DNA of 44,002 nucleotides from Bacteroidales bacterium (GCA_017548985.1 JAFYYW010000016.1:1-44002), one strand, 5' to 3'. Numbered from the stretch's first letter, positions 1 through 9,214 are shown. Notes: a model not told the origin generated them from the sequence alone. Made by a program: numbers and translations.

Positions 1-260
1 AAGCAAGCAGATAGGTAAGCAAGCAGACAGGTAGGAAAGTAGTTTGAAAGGAAGGCAAGCAGGCGGGCTGGTAAGCTGGCAAGCTAATAAGGCTGATGAG
101 TATAATGAGTCTGATAAGGTAGCAAGGTGAAGTCAAGCAGTAAGGCAGGAAAAAGAAGAGATGGGAATGAGGGCAATGAGAGCAGAAGATGTGTCAGGCG
201 ATAAGACAGGAGATATGGCAGAGGTGAAGAAGGTGCGGTGCGATGCTGAGGGGAAAAGAA
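1..260. repeat. Purine-rich degenerate short-repeat tract, non-coding
   Basis: The window opens with two nearly identical 16-bp units, 1-16 and 17-32, differing at one base. They are followed by decaying variants of AAGCAAGC, GGCAAGC and GGTAAGC up to about position 95. Purine richness on the plus strand (roughly three quarters by eye) persists to about 260. I see no convincing reading frame and no hairpin array. The repeat may extend left of the window. It could be a decayed minisatellite or a long untranslated spacer; no function can be assigned. The rest of the gene-free stretch (261-355) holds only a possible promoter. Confidence 0.6.
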
Positions 261-283
261 TAGGTTTTTAATTGGGTTTTTAT

Positions 284-291
284 TAGCTTTG
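284..291 (+). promoter_or_regulatory. Possible Bacteroidota -7 element upstream of nfnA
   Basis: TAGCTTTG matches the Bacteroidota -7 consensus TAnnTTTG exactly and lies 64 bp before the nfnA start codon. No TTTG sits at the usual -33 distance (around 260-263); only a T-run at 265-269 is nearby. A start site near 297 would leave a leader of about 60 nt. This is a half-match, so it is tentative. Confidence 0.35.
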
Positions 292-355
292 CAGGTTGAA
301 ATAAAAAGGATTTAAAGTATTATCCAATATTAACCACATCAAAGAACAGCACGAC

Positions 356-1198
356 ATGTTCAAGATTCTGAAACGAGAGATGCTGACACCTAACATCTGC
401 AAGATGGTGGTGTCAGCCCCAAGGATTGCCAAGGCAGCTCAGCCAGGGCAGTTCCTGATCGTCCTGGCGAACGAGGAGGGCGAAAGAATTCCATTGACAA
501 TCAGTGATTACGACCGCGACGAAGGGACGGTGACCATTGTGACCCAACTTATCGGGGCATCCTCAGCGGCGATCATCGCCAAAGAAGAAGGCGAGTTCTT
601 CCGCGACGCGGTCGGTCCTCTCGGCAACCCGTCGGCTTTCATGGGAATGAGTGAGGAACAGCTGAAAGGACAGAAATACATATTCATAGCCGGAGGTCTC
701 GGCACCGCTCCCGTATATCCCCAAGCCAAATGGCTGCACGACAGGGGCATCGCCGTTGACGTTATAATCGGAGCCCGCACCAAAGACCTCCTGATCTACA
801 CAGAAGAGCTCGGAAGCGCGTGCGACAACCTCTACCTTTGCACCGACGACGGCAGTGTCGGATTCCACGGAGTCGGAACCGCATGCCTCGAAGATCTTGT
901 GGCGAAAGGCAAGGAATATACCCAGGCGGTAGCCATCGGCCCGATGATCATGATGAAGTTCGCCACACTGACCTGCAAGAAGCTTAATATCCCCATCGAC
1001 GTCAGTCTTAATATGCTTATGGTCGACGGCACAGGAATGTGCGGGGCCTGCAGGGTAACTGTCGCCGGCAAGACCAGGTTCGCCTGCGTCGACGGTCCGG
1101 AATTCAACGGCTACGATGTGGACTTCGATGAGGCTATGCGCCGTCTCGGACAGTATAAGACAGAGGAAGCGGAAGTTAAAGCAAAATTCGTGAAGTGA
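356..1198 (+). CDS. nfnA: NADH-dependent ferredoxin:NADP+ oxidoreductase subunit A (sulfide dehydrogenase/DHOD electron-transfer-like)
   Basis: This is the small flavoprotein subunit of a cytoplasmic Nfn-type electron-bifurcating transhydrogenase, which links NADH, ferredoxin and NADP(H). The 280-residue length fits the family. RIPLTI at residues 44-49 is the FAD-binding signature, GGLGTAP at 113-119 is the nucleotide-binding loop, and Cys229, Cys232 and Cys244 are the visible [2Fe-2S] ligands in the C-terminal cluster domain. The stop and the next start are one base apart (TGATATG), so it is translationally linked to the large subunit. It could be described as a dihydroorotate dehydrogenase electron-transfer subunit, but the partner gene argues for Nfn. 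The recognition is firm; that bifurcation occurs is known for the family, not shown here. Confidence 0.9.
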   Translation: MFKILKREMLTPNICKMVVSAPRIAKAAQPGQFLIVLANEEGERIPLTISDYDRDEGTVTIVTQLIGASSAAIIAKEEGEFFRDAVGPLGNPSAFMGMSEEQLKGQKYIFIAGGLGTAPVYPQAKWLHDRGIAVDVIIGARTKDLLIYTEELGSACDNLYLCTDDGSVGFHGVGTACLEDLVAKGKEYTQAVAIGPMIMMKFATLTCKKLNIPIDVSLNMLMVDGTGMCGACRVTVAGKTRFACVDGPEFNGYDVDFDEAMRRLGQYKTEEAEVKAKFVK

Positions 1199-1199
1199 T

Positions 1200-2591
1200 A
1201 TGGCAGAGAGAATTCCAAGAGTACCGGTAAGGGAACAAGATCCAAAGGTACGCGCGCATAATTTTGAGGAAGTTTGTTTCGGATATGACCTCCAGGAGGC
1301 CATGCTGGAGGCGTCGAGATGCCTCCATTGCAAGAATCCCCGCTGCGTGACCGCTTGCCCGGTCAGCATCAAGATTCCCGAGTTCATCGCCAAGGTCAAA
1401 GAGGGAGACATCCAGGGAGCTGCCGCCGTGATCGGAGAGGATTCCTCGCTGCCGGCTGTCTGCGGCCGTGTCTGCCCGCAGGAGACCCAGTGCGAAGGCA
1501 GCTGCATCCTGGGGATCAAGGGAGAGAGCGTCGCGATCGGAAAACTTGAGCGTTTTGTCGCTGACCATTCGGCCGAGAGTGACGAGATGGCTCGTCCATC
1601 AGCCACTATTACCCCCGGAGCGAAGAAAGTCGCGGTTATCGGCTCCGGTCCCGCCGGACTGGCCTGCGCGTCAGACCTCGCCAAATGGGGCTATGATGTC
1701 ACGATATTCGAGGCCCTTCACAGACCAGGAGGAGTCCTTGAATATGGAATACCTGAATTCAGGCTTCCGAAAGATGCTGTACTAAAACGTGAGATAAATG
1801 AGGTTAAAGCATTGGGTGTCAAGATAGAAACTGATGTCATCATTGGCCGTACCGTTACTATAGACAGCCTAATGGACAACGAAGGATTCGAGGCTGTGTT
1901 CGTCGGAACAGGCGCCGGACTTCCGAAGTTTATGGGCATACCTGGAGAGAACCTCAATGGTGTATTCTCAGCTAATGAGTTCCTGACTCGCAACAACCTG
2001 ATGAAAGCTTTCAGGGAGGATTATCTGACCCCGATCCACGCCGGAAAGAAATGCTGTGTCGTCGGAGGAGGTAACGTCGCGATGGACGCCGCGAGGACAG
2101 CCCTCAGGCTCGGAGCGGAAACCTCCATTATCTATAGGAGAACCGAGGTCGAGCTTCCCGCCCGTAAGGAAGAGGTCCACCACGCCAAGGAGGAAGGGAT
2201 CGATTTCCAGATGTTGACAAATCCCGTCGAGATCCTCGCCGATGAGAACGGCTGGGTCAGGGCCCTCAAATGTATCCGGATGGAGCTGGGCGAGCCGGAC
2301 GAGAGCGGTCGCCGCTCCCCCGTCCCGATTCCCGGCTCAGAGTTCGAGATCCCGACCGAGACTGTCATCATGGCTCTTGGCACCGCGCCGAATCCGCTGA
2401 TAGTCAAAACCACGAATGGACTTGAAGCCACCCGCAGAGGCGGTCTTGTCGCTGATGAGGAAGGCCGCACGACCCGCGAGGGAATATTCGCCGGAGGTGA
2501 CGCTGTGACCGGCGCCGCCACCGTGATCCTTGCCATGGGCGCCGGAAGGAAGGCAGCCAAGGCCATTGATGAATACCTGAAATCCAAGTGA
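1200..2591 (+). CDS. nfnB: NfnB / glutamate synthase small-subunit-like NADPH oxidoreductase
   Basis: This is the large Nfn subunit, annotated in many genomes as homotetrameric NADPH glutamate synthase (gltA). At 463 residues it has the expected size. The N-terminal domain carries two cysteine groups, Cys41/44/49/53 and Cys88/92/98/102, for two [4Fe-4S] clusters. An FAD-binding GSGPAG is at 148-153, and a second Rossmann motif GGGNVAMD near 295 binds NADPH. The end has the usual flavoprotein GGD motif. No glutamate synthase large subunit is adjacent. Together with the preceding gene this supports transhydrogenase rather than glutamate synthesis. The next start follows after a single base. Confidence 0.9.
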   Translation: MAERIPRVPVREQDPKVRAHNFEEVCFGYDLQEAMLEASRCLHCKNPRCVTACPVSIKIPEFIAKVKEGDIQGAAAVIGEDSSLPAVCGRVCPQETQCEGSCILGIKGESVAIGKLERFVADHSAESDEMARPSATITPGAKKVAVIGSGPAGLACASDLAKWGYDVTIFEALHRPGGVLEYGIPEFRLPKDAVLKREINEVKALGVKIETDVIIGRTVTIDSLMDNEGFEAVFVGTGAGLPKFMGIPGENLNGVFSANEFLTRNNLMKAFREDYLTPIHAGKKCCVVGGGNVAMDAARTALRLGAETSIIYRRTEVELPARKEEVHHAKEEGIDFQMLTNPVEILADENGWVRALKCIRMELGEPDESGRRSPVPIPGSEFEIPTETVIMALGTAPNPLIVKTTNGLEATRRGGLVADEEGRTTREGIFAGGDAVTGAATVILAMGAGRKAAKAIDEYLKSK

Positions 2592-2592
2592 T

Positions 2593-3363
2593 ATGTTGAT
2601 GTTGACTCTGGCCGCTATAGCCCCGGCCCTGATCCTTCTATGGTACGTTTATCATAAGGATACAGAGCCGGAGCCCTCACGGCTCATATTCAAGGGCTTC
2701 TTCTATGGAGGCCTGGCCGCCCTCGCCTCTACCCTGATCTCCGGGCCTCTTCTCAATATGGGCTTCTACACGACCGAGCCATCGACCTTTGGTGAGGCGA
2801 TAAGAATCGCCTTTTTCGGGGCCGCCATTCCTGAAGAGACAGCCAAACTGCTGCTGCTCTGGCTTTTGCTCCGCAACTGCCCGGAATTTGACGAGCGTTA
2901 CGACGGCATTGTCTACGCGACGACCATCGGTCTTGGTTTCGCGGCTTTCGAGAACATAATATATGTGATCAGTGCCGGGGCCAATTGGGTTGACGTGGCT
3001 TTCACGAGGGCCCTGTTCGCTGTACCGGGACATTTCGCTTTCGCTGTGGCCATGGGGTATTATTACTCCCAGTACCATTTCAGGGGCAGGGAGCATGAGG
3101 GTGCGGCGATCAAGATGTGGCTGTACCCGGTGATTCTCCACGGAGTTTACGACGCGCTTTGCTTCTTCAGCGAGCTCAGTGAGGCCTGGTCCTTGCTTAT
3201 CACTCTGATACTGATAGCGTTCTGCTTCTGGCTGTTCAAGAATACCAGGGCGAGAGTCTTGAAAGAGGCGGCCGAGAATGAATATGTCGGCTCAGGGCCG
3301 GTCATCCGTTCCAACGGCTACGATGTCAACCGCGACTGGTCCGACCACCCGGAAGATCAATAA
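2593..3363 (+). CDS. prsW: PrsW-family intramembrane metalloprotease
   Basis: This is a 256-residue polytopic membrane protein of the PrsW/CPBP-related family. The family motifs are visible in order: EETAK at 81-85, FENIIY near 119, HFAFA at 147-151 and HGVYD at 183-187. The glutamates and histidines are the likely metal-binding and catalytic residues. About seven hydrophobic segments can be read, with a charged C-terminal tail. PrsW in Bacillus cleaves the anti-sigma factor RsiW; the substrate here is unknown and no sigma/anti-sigma pair is nearby. It starts one base after nfnB, so it is probably co-transcribed. Its last seven bases overlap the end of the convergent ccsA gene. Confidence 0.85.
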   Translation: MLMLTLAAIAPALILLWYVYHKDTEPEPSRLIFKGFFYGGLAALASTLISGPLLNMGFYTTEPSTFGEAIRIAFFGAAIPEETAKLLLLWLLLRNCPEFDERYDGIVYATTIGLGFAAFENIIYVISAGANWVDVAFTRALFAVPGHFAFAVAMGYYYSQYHFRGREHEGAAIKMWLYPVILHGVYDALCFFSELSEAWSLLITLILIAFCFWLFKNTRARVLKEAAENEYVGSGPVIRSNGYDVNRDWSDHPEDQ

Positions 3364-4136
3364 ACATGAATAGACGTGGCGTGGGCCGACGGCAGGTAGT
3401 TGATGCCCCACCAGCAGATCTGCAGGCAAACGAATGCCAGCAGCAGGATCCACATAGCCGTTTGACGGTCCTTGGGACGCGCGATACGGAAGTGGAGGTA
3501 CAAGAGGTATGCTAGCCAGGTGATGGCGGCCCATGTCTCCTTAGGATCCCAGGCCCAATATGTGCCCCAGGCCACCTGCGCCCACAAAGCCCCGAACAAC
3601 ATCCCGAAAGTCAGGAACGACAGGCCCGTGGTGACAAGGTTGTCCGTAGTCGCCATATCCTCTTCCGTCGTGTTTCCTTTTCGGAATATGAGGATATACA
3701 AGGCCATGATCGTCGCGGCCCCGAGCATTCCGTACGAGAACATGTAGACGATGACATGAGGAGCGAACCATGGGCTCTGCAACGCCGGCATCAGGTTCTT
3801 GGAGTGTATCTCAGGCTTGAGGAGGTTGACGATGATGAACACAAGCGACATGATCGCGCTGAACGACAGGATCCACTTGTATTTCCACCTGCAATAGACA
3901 ATCATTCCGGCCACAGCGAGAAAGAACGAGTACCATAGCCTGGTCTCCCCCATCGTCCGGAGCGGAGGGCGCTCCAACGTGATCCACATAGCCAGGATAA
4001 AGGAGAAGAATACCAGTATTCCGAGACCATAATTGATTATGGCCGAAGATCTCTTGCCGGCCCAGGCGAAAGCGGCTCCAGTCGCCCAGAGGATCACCGC
4101 CGCGGCGGCGAACCAGATGAAAACGTCCCAACTCAT
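3357..4136 (-). CDS. ccsA: Cytochrome c biogenesis protein CcsA (haem handling)
   Basis: This is a 259-residue membrane protein of the CcsA/CcmC/CcmF haem-handling superfamily, part of the System II cytochrome c maturation machinery. The tryptophan-rich signature WGTYWAWD lies at 190-197, and His127 (PWFAPH) and a C-terminal His are candidate haem ligands. I chose the ATG at 4134-4136 because it overlaps the upstream resB stop in an ATGA junction and starts with a membrane segment; a frame open to 4226 would add about 30 non-hydrophobic residues inside resB. In many Bacteroidales the two halves are fused as CcsBA; here they are separate. The 3' end overlaps prsW by seven bases. Confidence 0.87.
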   Translation of the reverse strand: MSWDVFIWFAAAAVILWATGAAFAWAGKRSSAIINYGLGILVFFSFILAMWITLERPPLRTMGETRLWYSFFLAVAGMIVYCRWKYKWILSFSAIMSLVFIIVNLLKPEIHSKNLMPALQSPWFAPHVIVYMFSYGMLGAATIMALYILIFRKGNTTEEDMATTDNLVTTGLSFLTFGMLFGALWAQVAWGTYWAWDPKETWAAITWLAYLLYLHFRIARPKDRQTAMWILLLAFVCLQICWWGINYLPSAHATSIHVY

Positions 4137-5026
4137 TTCACTTCCTCCCTTTTGAAACCGGTGACGAGCATCAGCAGGGCACCGGCCAGCATCATGAATA
4201 TTCCCAAATACACCAGAGGCAACCATGGATTCTTCACGATCTCCAGGATACTGACCTGGCTCTCGGTTCCGGCTTCCTCATCATAGCCGTATTGGTACAT
4301 TTTCCAGCCATCGACCTTAAGAGGCTTGTTGACTTCGATCACGGCGGTGATTTCCCTTCCGTCCTTCCCTTTCACAACCACATCCGACGCGAAGCGCTTC
4401 GGCATCCCGTTGGGGTATGTCTCCATCGTGAAATCGTCCAGACGGACAGAAAGCCCTGTCTCATAAGAGGTTCCGTCTCCATTTGAGGCAGTGGAGACGG
4501 TCTCCCCTTCATGGAGGGTCATCTCAAGGTCACGCTTGTCGGCGTTCCCGAGGGTAGCACAGACAAGGGTCACGAAAAAGCCGAGATGTATCAGAACATA
4601 AGGGATCGCCTTCCAGGAACGGGTAATGTGGCGGATTCCTCCTAAAGCGATCATTCCGACAACGACAGTCATCCAAATGTAACACAGGACGAATGGCCAG
4701 AAAGACACCATGTTCCCAAGCCACCCGCACTCTGGAATTTGGGCGATCAAGCCCATGATTATCGTAAGGAACAAGGCGCATGAGACTGCAGGGACGGCAG
4801 CCTCAGACGAACCAAGCCAACCGAAAAGACCAACCTTGTCTCTCATCACATATGCGACGGTCACCAGGACTAGAAGAGCCGCAAGAAGGATGAGGTTGAC
4901 AGGTGAAGCGATGAGTTTCCAATCCACAGGCCCAAAGATGAACTGCAGAAGGAACCCAATGAGAATTAACCCGCCGCCGAATATAAATCCGTCAGCGAGG
5001 GACCAGGGTTTCTTGAATAATCGCAT
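4133..5026 (-). CDS. resB: ResB-like cytochrome c biogenesis protein (CcsB)
   Basis: This 297-residue membrane protein resembles ResB/CcsB, the partner of CcsA in apocytochrome/haem delivery. It has about four hydrophobic segments in the first 170 residues and an extracytoplasmic beta-rich domain (about 170-270) with a PLKVDGWKMYQYGYD stretch typical of ResB-like proteins. A last membrane helix closes it at about 270-290. It is shorter than classic ResB, consistent with the compact Bacteroidetes form. It lies 41 bp after the ABC exporter gene and overlaps ccsA by 4 bp. Periplasmic multihaem proteins such as nitrite reductase NrfA are common clients, but none is in the window. Confidence 0.8.
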   Translation of the reverse strand: MRLFKKPWSLADGFIFGGGLILIGFLLQFIFGPVDWKLIASPVNLILLAALLVLVTVAYVMRDKVGLFGWLGSSEAAVPAVSCALFLTIIMGLIAQIPECGWLGNMVSFWPFVLCYIWMTVVVGMIALGGIRHITRSWKAIPYVLIHLGFFVTLVCATLGNADKRDLEMTLHEGETVSTASNGDGTSYETGLSVRLDDFTMETYPNGMPKRFASDVVVKGKDGREITAVIEVNKPLKVDGWKMYQYGYDEEAGTESQVSILEIVKNPWLPLVYLGIFMMLAGALLMLVTGFKREEVK

Positions 5027-5067
5027 AAGTTCGTATTATATATCGCGAATTTAATAAAAAAACGCCG

Positions 5068-7059
5068 TTAGGCCGTAATCTGATTCCCGGTGTATAGCTC
5101 GTAATACTTGCCCTTAAGGGCGAGAAGCTCGTCGTGCCGTCCCCTCTCGATGATGCGCCCGTGGTCAAGAACCATGATGTAATTGGCGTTCTGGACAGTT
5201 GAGAGCCTGTGGGCGATCACGAATGTGGTTCGCCCTTTCATCAGCGAATCCATTCCTTTCTGTATCAGCTTTTCGGTACGGGTGTCGATAGAAGATGTCG
5301 CCTCGTCAAGAATCAGCACAGGCGGGTCTGCCACAGCGGCACGAGCGATGGCCAACAACTGGCGCTCACCTTGGGAAAGGTTACCTCCGTCAGCAGCGAG
5401 AATCGTGTCATAACCTTGAGGAAGCCTGCGGATGAAGGAATCAGCGTATACAAGCTTGGCGGCGGCTCGACATTCGTCATCAGTGGCGTCGAGCCGGCCA
5501 TAACGGATGTTGTCGATGACTGAGGCTGAGAAGAGGCAGGTCTCTTGCAAGACTATTCCCAGACTTCGGCGGAGGGAGTCTTTCTCAATATCACGGATGT
5601 CAAAGCCATCGTATGTGATGGTGCCTTCCTGGATCTCGTAGAAACGGTTGATGAGATTAGTGATTGTGGTCTTGCCGGCTCCCGTACCTCCGACGAAGGC
5701 GATCTTCTGGCCTGGATAGGCGGTCAAGGTTATGTCGAACAAAACCTGCTTGCCCTCAACGTAGCTGAAATCCACATCCGTAAGGCTCACCAATCCCTGT
5801 AAAGGCGTCAAATCCGCAGCGGATGACTCCTTTGCCGAGTCGGCCTTCTTCCATGCCCAAGAGCCGGTTCTGGATTCGCTAACTGCCAGGGAACCATCCG
5901 GAGAAACAAAAGTGTTAACAAGTGTAACATTTCCGTTATCAACCTCTTGGGGCTCATCCAGGAGGGAATATACCCGATCTGTTCCGGCCGAGGCCATAGC
6001 GATCGAATTGATCTCATTTGAAATGCTGGAGATAGGCCTGGTGAAGTTCTTCTGAAGCGACAAGAAGGCCACTAAAGTACCAAGAGTCAGGGTAGCTCCA
6101 CCGACTCCTGAGAGATACCAAGCCGTCACACCGCCCAGAGCGATCAACGCGCCGACAACCGCGGTCAACACATAGCCCAGATTGCCGATATTCCCGTTGA
6201 TAGGCATCACCATGCTTCCGATCTTGTTGGCGTTATAAGCGCTCGAACGAAGCTGCTCGTTAAGGACAGCGAAATCCTCCACCGCTTTCTTCTCATGGCA
6301 ATAGACCTTGACGACTCTCTGGCCGGAAACCATCTCCTCGATAAATCCGTTTACAGCCCCCAAAGAGCGCTGGCGATCAGCGAAGTGTTTCCTGGAGATA
6401 CTTCCCAGACGAGCTGTCACCCTCACGGTAAGCACCGCCATCAAGACGGAGACCATAGTAAGCGGAAGGGACAGCACCACCATGGAGACGAAAGTCGAGA
6501 CCAAAGTGATCAATGACTGGAAAAGGTTCGGGACAGTGTTTCCGATAACCTGGCGCAGGGTGTCCACATCGTTGGTGTAGACAGACATTATATCCCCGTG
6601 GGAATGGGAGTCGAAATAGCTCAAGGGAAGGTCTTCCATATGGGAGAACAAGCCCTGACGGAGCTTCAGCATAGTCCCCTGCCCCACAAATATCATTATC
6701 AGATTATAGGAATACGACGCCACAACGCCGATCAGCAGCACGGCAGCCAGCTTTACAAGCGCCAAAGCGAGAGGAGAGAAGTCCGGAACGCCTTGCGACA
6801 GCATCGGGGTTATATAATCATCAATCAGCGTCCTCGTGAAGAGCGAGGACGCAAGCGTGGTCAACGCTGAGATCACGATACAAGCCAGAACGACGGCGAA
6901 CCGGATCTTGTAGTTCTTGAATATGAAACCGAAAAGTCTCCAGACTGTAGAGCCTTTCCCGAGACTCTTCTTCAATTCGGCCCTGGACATGTGAGGCTCC
7001 CTCACTCCCCCTCTCATCCGGCCACCAGCCGGCATCTTCTGAGTCTGACCCGCGCTCAT
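5068..7059 (-). CDS. ABC exporter half-transporter, consensus ATPase subunit
   Basis: This is a 663-residue type IV ABC exporter half with an N-terminal six-helix membrane domain and a C-terminal ATPase. Residues 1-45 form a polar, basic cytoplasmic extension. Visible motifs are Walker A GGTGAGKTT, signature LSQGERQ and Walker B LILDEATSS, followed by the H-loop AHR. The catalytic Glu after Walker B is intact. Between membrane and ATPase domains there is an extra low-homology stretch of about 45 residues (near 385-430). Its start overlaps the stop of the preceding half by 4 bp, so the two probably form a heterodimer of the YfiB/YfiC or TM287/288 kind. The substrate (drug, lipid or peptide) cannot be read from sequence. 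Confidence 0.88.
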   Translation of the reverse strand: MSAGQTQKMPAGGRMRGGVREPHMSRAELKKSLGKGSTVWRLFGFIFKNYKIRFAVVLACIVISALTTLASSLFTRTLIDDYITPMLSQGVPDFSPLALALVKLAAVLLIGVVASYSYNLIMIFVGQGTMLKLRQGLFSHMEDLPLSYFDSHSHGDIMSVYTNDVDTLRQVIGNTVPNLFQSLITLVSTFVSMVVLSLPLTMVSVLMAVLTVRVTARLGSISRKHFADRQRSLGAVNGFIEEMVSGQRVVKVYCHEKKAVEDFAVLNEQLRSSAYNANKIGSMVMPINGNIGNLGYVLTAVVGALIALGGVTAWYLSGVGGATLTLGTLVAFLSLQKNFTRPISSISNEINSIAMASAGTDRVYSLLDEPQEVDNGNVTLVNTFVSPDGSLAVSESRTGSWAWKKADSAKESSAADLTPLQGLVSLTDVDFSYVEGKQVLFDITLTAYPGQKIAFVGGTGAGKTTITNLINRFYEIQEGTITYDGFDIRDIEKDSLRRSLGIVLQETCLFSASVIDNIRYGRLDATDDECRAAAKLVYADSFIRRLPQGYDTILAADGGNLSQGERQLLAIARAAVADPPVLILDEATSSIDTRTEKLIQKGMDSLMKGRTTFVIAHRLSTVQNANYIMVLDHGRIIERGRHDELLALKGKYYELYTGNQITA

Positions 7060-8810
7060 GCCGCCACCTCCTTTCCTTCATCAAAATCACCCTCTCCTCC
7101 AGAGGTCTGCATCTCATATATGTCCTTATATATCTCGCAGGTTTTCAGCAGGTTCTCGTGGGTGTCGAAAGCGGCCACACGGCCGTTGTCCATCACAATT
7201 ATCCGGTCAGCATCCTGGATGCTGAGGATCCGCTGGGAGATAATCACCTTAGTAAGGCCTTCAATCCGGCTCGATATCGCCTTCCTGATATGGGAATCAG
7301 TCGCGGTGTCTACGGCGGAGGTCGAATCATCCAGAATCAGCACCTTCGGGCGCTTAAGCAGGGCCCTCGCTATACAAAGCCTCTGACGCTGTCCGCCCGA
7401 GACGTTCGTGCCGCCCTGCTCAATATAAGTATTGTATCCCTCAGGCATCTGTTCGATGAACTCATCGGCGCAAGCCTGACGGCAAGCCTCCCTGCACTCC
7501 TCCTCGGTAGCGTCCTCCCGTCCCCACCGGAGATTATCGAGTATCGTTCCGGAAAAGAGAGTGCTCTTCTGGAGTACGACAGCCACCTGGTTCCTCAACG
7601 CCTCCATCTGATATTCACGCACATCCACACCTCCGACCTTGACGGAACCCTCTGAGACATCATATAGCCTGGAGATCAGGAACACAAGGCTGGATTTTCC
7701 GCTGCCGGTACCGCCTATCACCCCGACTGTCTCCCCTGCATCTATATGGAAATCAATATCTTCCAATGCATAATCCCCACCTTTGGTATAAGCGAAATAG
7801 ACATCCTTGAAATCGATGCTGCCGTCTTTGACCGTGAGAAGAGGATTCTCCGGATCGTACATGTCAGGTTCCTCATTAATCACGTCCGCCACCCTCTTTC
7901 CACTAGCGGCGCTCTGTGTCAGCTGGACGAAGATCATCGAGAGCATCATCAGGGAAGACATGAGAGTCATTATATAAGCGAAGAGAGAAGTCAGCTGTCC
8001 GGTCGTAAGCGTCCCTCCGACGATGTAATGAGCTCCGAACCATGACAGGGCGATGATACAGCCGTAGACCACCAGGTTCATCACAGGATGATTCAAAGCC
8101 ATCAGACCCTCAGCCTTGACGTTTAGGGTATACAATGAAAGCGCGGCCTTGTCGAACTTGCTCATCTCATGATCTTCCCTCACATAGGCCTTGACTACCC
8201 TGATTCCGGAGACATTCTCCTGGATGACTCCGTTGAGCACATCATATCTCTCGAATATCTTGACGAAGAGTTTGGACGCTCGTTTGATCAGGAAAAACAG
8301 GCAGGTGCTCAAGATAACCATGGCCACCAGGAAGATAAGGCTCAGCCTGCTATTGATGAAGAAACACATGAATAGGCTGAAAACCATATTGAGAGGCGCT
8401 CGGAAACTGATTCTGAGCAGCATCTGGAAGGCTCCCTGGATGTTGCTGACGTCAGTTGTCATCCTCGTGACCAGGCCAGCGGTGGAATACTTGTCTATGT
8501 CTGAGAATGAGAAGCGCTGGATATTTGTGTACATGGCTTCCCTGAGGTTGGCGGCGAGACCTGTCGATGAATATGCCGCGAAACGGGCGGCAAGGATCCC
8601 GAACAAGGTGCTGAAACACGCCATAAGGAGCATCAGGGCTCCATATTTATACACTTCGGGCATATTCCCGGCGCTGATTCCCTTGTCGATGAGGGATGCC
8701 GTCACATAAGGGATAAGCACACCCATTATCACCTCGGCCGTGGTCCAGACCGGGGTCAGCAGAGCGGCTGTCTTGAACCGCCCTACCCTTCCAAGTATCG
8801 TCTTGATCAT
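7056..8810 (-). CDS. ABC exporter half-transporter, degenerate-site subunit
   Basis: This is a 584-residue ABC exporter half with an N-terminal membrane domain and a C-terminal ATPase. Walker A is GGTGSGKSS and the signature is VSGGQRQR. Walker B reads LILDDSTSAVDT, with Asp in place of the catalytic Glu, and the H-loop position reads SQR instead of AHR. These changes mark the non-hydrolysing site of heterodimeric exporters. The start at 8808-8810 (MIKTIL) is preferred because it makes an ATGA overlap with the ridA stop; a start at 8825 would overlap more. It pairs with the next gene. Confidence 0.88.
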   Translation of the reverse strand: MIKTILGRVGRFKTAALLTPVWTTAEVIMGVLIPYVTASLIDKGISAGNMPEVYKYGALMLLMACFSTLFGILAARFAAYSSTGLAANLREAMYTNIQRFSFSDIDKYSTAGLVTRMTTDVSNIQGAFQMLLRISFRAPLNMVFSLFMCFFINSRLSLIFLVAMVILSTCLFFLIKRASKLFVKIFERYDVLNGVIQENVSGIRVVKAYVREDHEMSKFDKAALSLYTLNVKAEGLMALNHPVMNLVVYGCIIALSWFGAHYIVGGTLTTGQLTSLFAYIMTLMSSLMMLSMIFVQLTQSAASGKRVADVINEEPDMYDPENPLLTVKDGSIDFKDVYFAYTKGGDYALEDIDFHIDAGETVGVIGGTGSGKSSLVFLISRLYDVSEGSVKVGGVDVREYQMEALRNQVAVVLQKSTLFSGTILDNLRWGREDATEEECREACRQACADEFIEQMPEGYNTYIEQGGTNVSGGQRQRLCIARALLKRPKVLILDDSTSAVDTATDSHIRKAISSRIEGLTKVIISQRILSIQDADRIIVMDNGRVAAFDTHENLLKTCEIYKDIYEMQTSGGEGDFDEGKEVAA

Positions 8811-9181
8811 TCCGCGGCGACGCACTCAATCTCCACAAGCGCCCCCTTGGGGAGAGTCTTGACAGCGAACGCGCAACGGGCGGGATAAGGCTCGGTGAAG
8901 AACTCCGAATACACCCCGTTCATCGCTCCGAAATCACCCATGTCAGCTAAAAGGACAGTGGTCTTGACCACTTTCCCCATGCTTGAGCCGGCAGCCTCAA
9001 GAATCGACTTGATATTTGTGAGTGACTGTCTTGTCTGGGCCTCCACACCACCCTCGGGAAACGCCCCGGTAGAAGGGACAATCGGAAGCTGTCCGGAAAC
9101 GAATATCAAACCGTTATGGGCTATCGCCTGGCTGTACGGACCGATCGCCGCCGGTGCCTTTTCTGTAGCTATCTGTTTCAT
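8807..9181 (-). CDS. ridA: RidA family reactive intermediate/imine deaminase
   Basis: This is a 124-residue cytoplasmic RidA/YjgF protein that hydrolyses reactive enamine/imine intermediates from PLP enzymes such as threonine dehydratase. Family landmarks are AIGPYSQA near the N-terminus, FVSGQLP, and the C-terminal block ARCAFAV...VEIECVA. That block includes the Arg that binds the substrate carboxylate and the Glu common in true RidA proteins. Length is typical. It overlaps the downstream ABC gene by 4 bp and begins 33 bp after the GH127 gene ends. Its place in this mixed operon gives no further clue to its role. Confidence 0.92.
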   Translation of the reverse strand: MKQIATEKAPAAIGPYSQAIAHNGLIFVSGQLPIVPSTGAFPEGGVEAQTRQSLTNIKSILEAAGSSMGKVVKTTVLLADMGDFGAMNGVYSEFFTEPYPARCAFAVKTLPKGALVEIECVAAE

Positions 9182-9214
9182 TTTGTGAAGATTTACGTTC
9201 CGCTAAATTACTGA

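Noticed and set aside
1..95. Left-edge repeats as a CRISPR array
   Set aside because: Units are short, degenerate and adjacent, without constant repeats alternating with unique spacers, and no cas gene is nearby.
563..1684. Long minus-strand open frame (373 codons) across nfnA/nfnB
   Set aside because: It lies opposite two clear flavoprotein genes, has no recognisable motif and a composition typical of an antisense shadow.
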